Source of the DNA: Verrucomicrobia bacterium UBA6775
GTDB lineage: Bacteria > Verrucomicrobiota > Verrucomicrobiia > Limisphaerales > UBA1096
Length of the DNA stretch: 5,195 nucleotides
Assembly (NCBI GenBank): GCA_002453165.1
Contig: DKGH01000060.1
Span: 7,705 to 12,899, forward strand
Direction of reading: 5' to 3'
Shown here: positions 1 to 5,195 of the stretch, in pieces
How the letters are laid out: the number at the start of each line of letters is the position of its first letter
Position numbering within the stretch: the stretch's first letter is position 1
Notes under the pieces: model-generated
Told to the model about the DNA's origin: nothing
What the model saw: only the letters and a program-made list of their open reading frames with translations
Databases searched by the model: none
Program-made: the position numbers and the translations under genes

Positions 1-953
1 CCAAGTACGCCACGGCGCACGGCCTCCGCGAGAACGGCAGCAACAACATGCACGTGGCGATCCGGGGTGACCTCCGAAAAAAAGGCGAAGAGGTGCCACG
101 GCGATTCCTCGAGGTGATCTCCCGCGACAAGTCGTTCAACAAGGAGAGTGGGCTACTGCAACTGGCCGAGTCGGTCGTGGCGCGGGACAACCCGCTCACC
201 TCACGCGTGCTCGTCAACCGCATCTGGCAATGGCACTTCGGTCGGGCCATCGTCCGCACCCCAAGCAACTTCGGCGTGATTGGAGAAAAGCCAACTCACC
301 CGCTGTTGCTCGATTGGCTGGCCACGAACTTCATGGACAACGGCTGGTCGATCAAGGATCTGCACCGATTGATCATGAAATCCGCCACGTACCGGATGAG
401 CAGCCGCCACATCGCCGCCAACTTCGACCGCGACGGGGACAACCGGCTGATCTGGCGGATGAACCCCCGTCGGGTGGAGGTTGAGTCGTGGCGCGACAGC
501 CTGCTGGCGGCCACGGGGGAACTGGATCTAAAACTCGGCGGCGCCCCAACGAACGAGATTTTGAACAGCCCACGCCGCAGCGTTTACGCGACCATCAGCC
601 GTAACGGCGACCGCATCAGCTCCGATCCGTTTTTTCGGTTGTTCGATTTTCCCGCGCCGCGCAGCACGTCGGCCAAGCGCACCACCAGCACCGTGCCGCA
701 GCAGTACCTGTTCATCATGAACAGCCCATTTTTCCAAAAGCGGGCGGGTGCCTTGGCCAAGCGCTTGGCCAGAGAGGGCGAGACTAACGAGGCCCGAATT
801 GATCGCGCCTACCAGTTGCTGTTTAACCGGCCGCCATCCTCCGGCGAGCGGGATACCGGTCTGGCATTCCTGTCGCAAGCCAACACCGAGGCCGGCTGGA
901 ACCAATACGCACAAGCCCTCCTCGGCTCCGAGGAATTCCGCTACATCGAGTAG
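1..953 (+). CDS. DUF1553 (PSD1) domain protein, C-terminal part, 5' end outside window
   Basis: This is the C-terminal 316 residues of a DUF1553 (PSD1) protein. The frame is open from base 3 with no stop before the first ATG at 48; that Met lies inside the family-typical stretch NNMHVAIRGDL..GEEVPRRFLEV, so it is internal and the true start lies left of the window. The PSD1 core follows: NPLTSRVLVNRIWQWHFG (about window residues 63-80), TPSNFG, then HPLLLDWLA and the GWSIKDLHRLIMKSATYR segment (about 114-131). The end carries the usual YQLLFNRPPSSGE and LLGSEEFRYIE, so the C-terminus is intact with a TAG stop. Family knowledge: full proteins usually begin with a signal peptide, often a CxxCH cytochrome-like domain, then DUF1549; those parts are not visible here. 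The molecular function is unknown. The usual downstream DUF1501 partner is missing: the next gene is convergent. Two overlapping palindromes lie in codons for ALAKRLA near the end. Confidence 0.93.
   Translation, partial: KYATAHGLRENGSNNMHVAIRGDLRKKGEEVPRRFLEVISRDKSFNKESGLLQLAESVVARDNPLTSRVLVNRIWQWHFGRAIVRTPSNFGVIGEKPTHPLLLDWLATNFMDNGWSIKDLHRLIMKSATYRMSSRHIAANFDRDGDNRLIWRMNPRRVEVESWRDSLLAATGELDLKLGGAPTNEILNSPRRSVYATISRNGDRISSDPFFRLFDFPAPRSTSAKRTTSTVPQQYLFIMNSPFFQKRAGALAKRLAREGETNEARIDRAYQLLFNRPPSSGERDTGLAFLSQANTEAGWNQYAQALLGSEEFRYIE
752..771. repeat. Double palindrome inside the DUF1553 gene
   Basis: CTTGGCCAAG (752-761) is the 10-base core of the recurring palindrome. It overlaps a second, larger perfect palindrome, TGGCCAAGCGCTTGGCCA (754-771, 18 bases), made of two half-copies back to back. 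The bases encode ALAKRLA in the plus-strand gene. The stretch is a variable part of the family between the conserved blocks, so it can accept such a sequence. Confidence 0.7.
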
Positions 954-964
954 AGACCCTCAAC

Positions 965-996
965 AGGTCATTACCGCTTGGCCAAGCGTTAGACCT
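965..996. terminator. Possible bidirectional hairpin in the convergent gap
   Basis: The 35-base gap between the two stop codons (954-988) ends in a 14-base perfect palindrome (975-988). Flanking it are the inverted pair AGGTC (965-969) and GACCT (992-996), the latter inside the last codons of the DUF1552 gene. Together they could fold into an outer 5-bp stem, an internal loop and an inner CGCTT/AAGCG stem with a GGCC loop, on either strand. The position between convergent genes suits a shared terminator. Neither strand has a T-run after the stem, so a classical intrinsic terminator is not shown. The palindrome may simply be one more copy of the window-wide repeat. Confidence 0.25.
975..988. 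repeat. GCTTGGCCAAGC palindrome copy, intergenic
   Basis: A 14-base perfect palindrome, CGCTTGGCCAAGCG, lies directly beyond the DUF1552 stop codon in the convergent gap. It is the only non-coding copy in the window, showing that the repeat is not merely a by-product of a repeated peptide. Confidence 0.75.
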
Positions 997-2299
997 CTTC
1001 CAATAGCTTGGTGGCGTCGCCGAAGGTTTTGGGGTGGACGTCCATCTTGTCCATCATGCTGAGGAAGAGGCGCGACATTTGACGATTGGCTTTGCCGAGG
1101 TAGTTCAGGTTTTGGCCGCCCTTGATTCTGCCTCCGCCCCCACCGAGCATCACCACTGGCAACTGGGTCGCGTCGTGGTGGCCGGTCAGCATGCTGGAAC
1201 AGAGCATGAGCATCGAATTGTCGAGTGCGGTGCGCTCCCCCTCCTGAATGCCGTCAAGCCGCTTGGCGATGTAGGCCATTTGCTCGAGGAAAAACTGGTT
1301 CACCTTCAGCCAGTCGGCGGTGTCGCTGTGTGAAAGCAGGTGGTGAATCATGTAGTCCACGCCGAGGTGCGGGAAGCGCAGTGTGCCGTGGTCGTTATTG
1401 AGCTTGAGCGTGCAGATGCGCGTGGTGTCGGTCTGGAACGCCAAAACAAGCAGGTCGCTCATGATGCGCATGTGCTCGACGATGTCCTGCGGGTAGCCAT
1501 CGTTCGGGCGCGGCATGTTCGGCTTGATCAATGTCGGCCGCCAGCCCTGCAACTCGCCGCGTTTGCCGGCGCTCTCGATTCGTTTCTCCACCTCACGGAC
1601 GGAGTTGAGGTATTCGTCGAGTTTTTGCTGGTCGAGCCGGCTGATGTTGCGGCGCAAATCCTTCGCGTCCGACAACACCGCGTCGAGCACGCTTCGGTCG
1701 CCGGCCTGCGCCTTGTCCTTGAACATCTGGTCAAACGCCAGCGCGGGGTAGACCTCGAGCGGCGTCGGCGTGGTCGGGCTACTCCACGAGATGTGCGAGC
1801 TGTACAGCATCGAGTAATCCTTGTGCACGGAGGGGTTCGCCTTTTCACAACCAAGCACGAGGCTCGGCAGCTTGGTGCGATGGCCGATGTGTTGTGCGAC
1901 AAATTGATCGACGCTGGTGCCGGACTGAATCCGCCCGCCGGAAGCCAACGGCGCGCCGGAGAGCAGATTGCCGGTTTGCGAACTGTGGATGTTACCCTTG
2001 AGCGCCTCGGCGTTGTAGAGGCCGCGGATGAACACCATCCGATCCCGGAAATCGTTCAGCGGATGCAGCACCTTGCCCAATTCCATGTCAGCGCCCTCGC
2101 CCTTGGCCCACCATTCGTGCCGGTGAAAACCGCAGCCGGCGAACAGGATCGCCATGCGGGTTGGCGCCTCGCTCGACTGCCTAGCCTCTCGGCGGGCATC
2201 GCCCCAGACGCGGAGCGATTCCATCCACGGCAGGGCCATCGTCACGCCAAGGCCGCGCAGCATAGTGCGCCGGGAAAATTGGTGATGTTCGTTTTTCAT
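989..2299 (-). CDS. DUF1552 family exported protein with Tat-like N-terminus
   Basis: A 436-residue DUF1552 protein, near the family's usual length. The N-terminus has SRRTMLRGLG (Arg10-Arg11) followed by a short mildly hydrophobic stretch (VTMALPWMESL), matching the twin-arginine-type leader common in this family, so export is likely. Family blocks in order: an AGCGFHRHEWW block (54-64), HSSQTGNLLSGA (105-116), GTSVDQFVA (127-135), the HISWSSPTTPTPLEVYP segment (169-185), the helical DLRRNISRLDQQKLDEYL region (214-231) leading to REVEKRI, LKLNNDHG (298-305) and a Gly-rich VMLGGGGGR (383-391). The function is unknown; the family typically sits beside DUF1592-type genes, as here. Start choice: ATG at 2299 puts the RR motif at residue 10. 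A TTG at 2347 in the same frame would add 16 polar residues and overlap the upstream stop by four bases; this is less likely because it pushes the Tat motif inward. No strong Shine-Dalgarno sequence precedes the ATG. Stop is TAA, 35 bases from the convergent DUF1553 stop. Confidence 0.92.
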   Translation of the reverse strand: MKNEHHQFSRRTMLRGLGVTMALPWMESLRVWGDARREARQSSEAPTRMAILFAGCGFHRHEWWAKGEGADMELGKVLHPLNDFRDRMVFIRGLYNAEALKGNIHSSQTGNLLSGAPLASGGRIQSGTSVDQFVAQHIGHRTKLPSLVLGCEKANPSVHKDYSMLYSSHISWSSPTTPTPLEVYPALAFDQMFKDKAQAGDRSVLDAVLSDAKDLRRNISRLDQQKLDEYLNSVREVEKRIESAGKRGELQGWRPTLIKPNMPRPNDGYPQDIVEHMRIMSDLLVLAFQTDTTRICTLKLNNDHGTLRFPHLGVDYMIHHLLSHSDTADWLKVNQFFLEQMAYIAKRLDGIQEGERTALDNSMLMLCSSMLTGHHDATQLPVVMLGGGGGRIKGGQNLNYLGKANRQMSRLFLSMMDKMDVHPKTFGDATKLLEEV

Positions 2300-2340
2300 T
2301 CCAGTTCGTCTTTCGGTTGATGCTGAATCGTCAGCGGCAT
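2296..2340 (-). other. Possible 14-codon bridging ORF between the two minus-strand genes
   Basis: In the 44-base gap between the DUF1592-type stop (2344-2346) and the DUF1552 ATG (2299), an ATG at 2340 opens a frame for MPLTIQHQPKDELE. It ends in a TGA that overlaps the DUF1552 start as ATGA (2299-2296). This geometry could couple translation across the gap, but so short a frame arises easily by chance. No ribosome-binding site is obvious, and no family is recognised. Confidence 0.12.
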
Positions 2341-2343
2341 GAG

Positions 2344-5195
2344 TCAATCTTGATTTTTAGCCAGGCGCCCCCGGATTTTCCGGAATTGCGGGCTGAGCAC
2401 GATCGTCTCGACCGCGGCGCTGAAACGGTAATCGTTCGCCTTGAGCTGCCGCTGCATTTCCTCGATCAAAAGCAGATCCGAGAGAGCCACCTCACGGCCC
2501 AGCGCGTAGCCGAGCAGCTTGCGGCAAAACTGCTCGAGCACGTCGTCCATGCGCTCGGTGGCGAGGTGTTCGCGCAGGCCGATCAAGCCCTCGATACGCG
2601 TGCCGTCCGCGAGCTGTGTCTGCGTGTCGACAGTGTCGGGGCGCTGTCGGCCGATCGGGTCGAACTGTTCCAGCGCGAAGCCGTACGGGTCGATACGCTC
2701 GTGGCACTTGGCGCACTCCGGCACGGAACTGTGTTTCTCGATGAGCTGCCGTGCGGTCAAGCCGCTGGGCACGCTCTCCGGCAACTGCGGCACATCCGCC
2801 GGCGGCCGGGGCAGCTTCTCGCCAAGCAGCGTCTCGTAAACCCAGTTGCCGCGCAGGATCGGACTGGTGCGCGAGGCACCGGAATTGATCGCCAACACCG
2901 TGGACAGGCCCAGCACGCCGCCGCGCCCCTTGGCCTGCATGCCGGACACGCGCTGCCAAACCTTGCCGGACACGCCGTCAATGCCGTAGAGCTTGGCCAA
3001 GCGTTCGTTCAAAAACGTGTGGTCGGCTGTCAGCAGGTCGAGCACCGAACCGTCGTTGCGAAACAGGTCCTCGAAAAACCGGACCGACTCCTCGTACATG
3101 TCGCCGCGCAACGTGGCGAACTCGGGGAAGCGCTGCTCGTTTTTGTCGTCGTTTTGGTCGAACCCACGGATGTGCAGCCATTGGCAGGCGAACTGTTCAG
3201 CCATGCGCCGAGTGCGCGGGTCGTGGAGCATGCGCCGCGCTTGGCCAAGCAGAACGTCGTCGTTCGTCAACTCACCGCTTGCCGCCGCTTGGCCAAGCGC
3301 GGCGTCCGGCACCGAGGCCCACAGGAAATAACTCAGCCTCGTGGCCAGCTCCGTGGCGCTCACTGCCACCGGCTTGGCCCCATCACCGGCATGCTCACGC
3401 CGGTACAAAAATGCGGGCGAAGTCAGCACACGCGCGAGGGTCAATTGGACCGCCTTCTCGTGATCGATCTCGCGTTCGCGCAGCGCCCCGTAAAGCTCGC
3501 GCAATCCCTCCTGCTCGTCCACCGTCAATGCTCGGCGCCAGGCGCGCCCGGCCCAGTCGATCACCGCTTCCAGTTGCTTCGGCTCATCCTCCAGCAGGCG
3601 CGCGCGAAACGCCGCCACCTCGTCCAGCAGAATTGGTTTGTACGGCTTCCAGGCGATAACGAGGTCGGGCCGGTCCTGCGTCGAGAACTCGACGAGCTGC
3701 TCGTAGGCGACCTCCTTTTTAAACGGCTCCCGGGTGATGTACATCAGCTCATCCCAGAGTCGGTCCAGCTCGGCCTTTTCTTTTTCGTTGAGCATGAGCC
3801 GCTGCATCGGTTCGTCCTCGCGGAAATACAACGCCAGCGTCACGACCTCGTCGACCGGCACGATCTGTGGGTAACAAATCGACGCCGGAAACAGGTCGCG
3901 GAAATCGTCGAGGCCGGCGTTAATGCGCTTGTCCGTGTCGCCACCCGTGGCGGTGATGATGGGGTGGCTTGGCGACAGCATAAACGGCGTGGGCCGGGTC
4001 AGTCCCGCAGTCAGTTGCACGCTGCCGGCGCTGCCGTGTTCCGGCTCGAGGTCGCCCGAGACGACGAGCGACCGGCCCTCGGCCAACGCCGCCGGGATGC
4101 GCAGCTCGACCACCTCCGGCGCTTTCATGACCAAGTCGGCCGAGACCACCGTGTGCCCGAGAGGGTGCCGGCCAAACCGCTCGTCCGGCCGGATCGATTT
4201 CAGCAGGTTGTCGTACCGGCCGGGAGTCGCGATCTTTTGCAACTGCGTCAGTAGCGTGGCGTCCGGTGTGCCCGGGGCGGGCTTGGTTTTGCCGGTGGCA
4301 AGCGACCGGATGCGTCCGGCCAACGCCGCGCGCCGGATGGCGTCCGGCTCGTCGCGCCACTGCGCGAGTAGCGACCCCTCCGGCACACTCATCGCGTTGC
4401 CGGACATCTTGGCCACGTCGGTGACCTTGCCGCTGTAAAAATACCAGACCGCATCGTTGCCGTGCCTATCCTTCAACGGGTTGCCCTCGAGGATGTTGCC
4501 GGAAATGTCCTTCGAAATATCCCACTCCCGCTTGGCGCCGCCGGTCTCGGTGAGGGTCATGTCGGCGTGAGTCAGGTCACAAGCGTGGCTGCCATCTTTT
4601 GGCCCAACCACTAACCGCACCACGTCGCCGCGATGCACCTGCAGCGTCACCGGCTTCAATTCGCCGCCACCGCCCGTGCCGTACACGCCGTGGCCAAGGT
4701 TGCCGACCTTACGGCTGGTGTGATGTTGCACCCACCACTCGCCGCCGTTGCCGCATTCGGGATGGGCGTCGGCGACCTTGGCCGAGACAGCAATCTCGCC
4801 GTCGATCGGGCTTTGCCAACCCACGGCCACGAACAGCGTGGGCGAAGGATGCACCTCGACACCGCGCGCCCGCGCCCGGCCGGGGATGCGGTATTCGGCG
4901 TCCGATGAATTCGCCACAACGCTCGGGGTCTCAGGCAGTCCCCAGCCGTTGACGTAATCCGATCCACCAACGCGTTCCATTTTTTTCGTAAACAACCCGG
5001 TGATCTCGACCGGTTGCGCTGGGCCAAGCGCGAGGTAATCCAGCCAGGCAGCCAGCACATCCGGCTCGAGGCCATGGCGCTTGGCCAAGCGGACAGCGTC
5101 CGCGCTGTCCGAGGCAGCCTCGTCCACTGCGGCGAGGTAACGATCCGTGAGCGCGTGGGATTCATCGTGCAGCTTGGCCAAGCCAGGCACATCGC
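2344..5195 (-). CDS. DUF1595/DUF1592/DUF1588/DUF1585 multidomain protein, N-terminus outside window
   Basis: At least 949 residues of a large multidomain protein; numbering is from a GTG at 5190. That GTG is not trusted as the start, because the frame stays open to the right edge (preceding codon GAT) and no signal peptide is seen. Domains in order: a helical stretch (1-57); a Trp/Gly/His-rich probable beta-sandwich region (about 88-255) ending in EWDISKDISGN and AVWYFYSG; an unassigned segment (about 260-540); DUF1595 (about 545-598, WAGRAWRRALT to SPAFLYRRE); DUF1592 (about 608-735, ATRLSYFLWASVPD to FLNERLAKLYGI); DUF1588 (about 755-850, GVLGLSTVLAINSGASRTSP to GFALEQFDPIGR); DUF1585 (about 870-938, CRKLLGYALGRE to VLSPQFRKIR). 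CAKCH (826-830; bases 2701-2715) is a CxxCH haem-type motif conserved in DUF1588. Relatives often carry an N-terminal planctomycete cytochrome domain, which may lie outside the window. Function is unknown; export is inferred from the family. It is probably co-transcribed with the DUF1552 gene 44 bases downstream. Confidence 0.92.
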   Translation of the reverse strand, partial: DVPGLAKLHDESHALTDRYLAAVDEAASDSADAVRLAKRHGLEPDVLAAWLDYLALGPAQPVEITGLFTKKMERVGGSDYVNGWGLPETPSVVANSSDAEYRIPGRARARGVEVHPSPTLFVAVGWQSPIDGEIAVSAKVADAHPECGNGGEWWVQHHTSRKVGNLGHGVYGTGGGGELKPVTLQVHRGDVVRLVVGPKDGSHACDLTHADMTLTETGGAKREWDISKDISGNILEGNPLKDRHGNDAVWYFYSGKVTDVAKMSGNAMSVPEGSLLAQWRDEPDAIRRAALAGRIRSLATGKTKPAPGTPDATLLTQLQKIATPGRYDNLLKSIRPDERFGRHPLGHTVVSADLVMKAPEVVELRIPAALAEGRSLVVSGDLEPEHGSAGSVQLTAGLTRPTPFMLSPSHPIITATGGDTDKRINAGLDDFRDLFPASICYPQIVPVDEVVTLALYFREDEPMQRLMLNEKEKAELDRLWDELMYITREPFKKEVAYEQLVEFSTQDRPDLVIAWKPYKPILLDEVAAFRARLLEDEPKQLEAVIDWAGRAWRRALTVDEQEGLRELYGALREREIDHEKAVQLTLARVLTSPAFLYRREHAGDGAKPVAVSATELATRLSYFLWASVPDAALGQAAASGELTNDDVLLGQARRMLHDPRTRRMAEQFACQWLHIRGFDQNDDKNEQRFPEFATLRGDMYEESVRFFEDLFRNDGSVLDLLTADHTFLNERLAKLYGIDGVSGKVWQRVSGMQAKGRGGVLGLSTVLAINSGASRTSPILRGNWVYETLLGEKLPRPPADVPQLPESVPSGLTARQLIEKHSSVPECAKCHERIDPYGFALEQFDPIGRQRPDTVDTQTQLADGTRIEGLIGLREHLATERMDDVLEQFCRKLLGYALGREVALSDLLLIEEMQRQLKANDYRFSAAVETIVLSPQFRKIRGRLAKNQD
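2991..3002. repeat. GCTTGGCCAAGC palindrome copy in DUF1592 domain
   Basis: An exact 12-base copy. It is read on the minus strand as TTG GCC AAG, giving the LAK of NERLAKLYGI, at the end of the DUF1592 domain. Confidence 0.7.
3239..3250. repeat. GCTTGGCCAAGC palindrome copy in DUF1592 domain
   Basis: An exact 12-base copy. It is read on the minus strand as CTT GGC CAA GC, giving the LGQA of LLGQARRML, a different frame from the 2991 copy. It lies 48 bases from the next copy, at 3287. Confidence 0.7.
3286..3299. repeat. GCTTGGCCAAGC palindrome copy in DUF1592 domain, 14 bases
   Basis: The 12-base core is at 3287-3298, extended to the 14-base perfect palindrome CGCTTGGCCAAGCG. It is read on the minus strand as the LGQA of AALGQAAASG, the same frame as the copy at 3239. 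Confidence 0.7.
5017..5030. repeat. Imperfect palindrome copy, one mismatch
   Basis: CGCTGGGCCAAGCG differs from the 14-base palindrome by one base (G for T at 5021). It is read on the minus strand in the codons for ALGPAQ. It could be a decayed copy or a chance near-match. Confidence 0.4.
5078..5091. repeat. GCTTGGCCAAGC palindrome copy, 14 bases
   Basis: A perfect 14-base palindrome, CGCTTGGCCAAGCG, read on the minus strand as RLAKR in the helical N-terminal stretch of the DUF1592-type protein. Confidence 0.7.
5172..5183. repeat. GCTTGGCCAAGC palindrome copy
   Basis: An exact 12-base copy, read on the minus strand as the LAK of PGLAKLHD near the right edge of the window, 93 bases from the copy at 5079. 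Confidence 0.7.

Noticed and set aside
77..83. Run of seven A in the DUF1553 gene, read as A AAA AAA, a possible slippery site
   Set aside because: The zero frame continues through conserved family sequence to a normal C-terminus. No stimulating structure or meaningful alternative product was seen.
1340..2320. A 326-codon open frame on the plus strand, antisense to the DUF1552 gene
   Set aside because: Same reason: a shadow of a well-supported gene, of low-complexity composition and with no family motifs.
2317..4254. A 645-codon open frame on the plus strand, antisense to the DUF1592-type gene
   Set aside because: Its translation is rich in Arg, Leu, Val, His and Gln with no recognisable domain, while the opposite strand carries clear family domains over the same bases. 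GC-rich codon use keeps the antisense frame open.
4777..4786. CTTGGCCGAG as another palindrome copy
   Set aside because: It differs from the 10-base core by one base and is not a palindrome; such near-matches are expected from common Ala-Lys codons in GC-rich genes.
752..5183. Palindrome cluster as a CRISPR array or transposon ends
   Set aside because: Spacing is irregular (48, 93, 248 bases and more), most copies are inside intact conserved genes, and there is no transposase or spacer-like structure.
5188..5190. GTG as the true start of the DUF1592-type gene
   Set aside because: The frame is open to the window edge, there is no signal peptide after the GTG, and relatives extend further at the N-terminus; the gene is more likely cut by the window.

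Overview
The window reads as part of a planctomycete- or verrucomicrobium-like chromosome (Planctomycetota/Verrucomicrobiota group). All three recognisable genes belong to large exported-protein families greatly expanded in those phyla: a DUF1553 (PSD1) protein, a DUF1552 protein, and a DUF1595/DUF1592/DUF1588/DUF1585 protein. Base composition is GC-rich (about 60% by eye). Coding density is very high, and nothing in the sequence points to plasmid, phage or insertion-sequence origin.

Layout. Positions 1-953 (+) hold the C-terminal part of a DUF1553 protein whose start lies left of the window. A 35-base gap (954-988) separates it from a convergent minus-strand pair. That pair is transcribed right to left: first the DUF1592-type protein (5195-2344, N-terminus cut off by the right edge), then, after 44 bases, the DUF1552 protein (2299-989), which has a twin-arginine-like N-terminus. 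There is no intergenic stretch over 300 bases, and no tRNA, rRNA, CRISPR array or transposase.

How the genes fit together. The DUF1592-type/DUF1552 pair is a recurrent tandem in these phyla and is very probably one operon. The DUF1553 family has its own usual partner, a DUF1501 protein, normally just downstream. Here that place is taken by the convergent DUF1552 gene, so two related exported-protein systems meet tail to tail. The biochemical function of these families is essentially unknown; a role outside the cytoplasm is inferred from signal sequences and the haem-type CxxCH motif.

The most striking non-gene signal is a short perfect palindrome, GCTTGGCCAAGC. It occurs six times exactly in 5.2 kb, with further shorter or one-mismatch copies. 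It lies inside two of the coding regions in two reading frames (giving Leu-Ala-Lys or Leu-Gly-Gln-Ala) and once in the convergent gap. This resembles a highly iterated palindrome of the kind known in cyanobacteria (HIP1), but with a different sequence.
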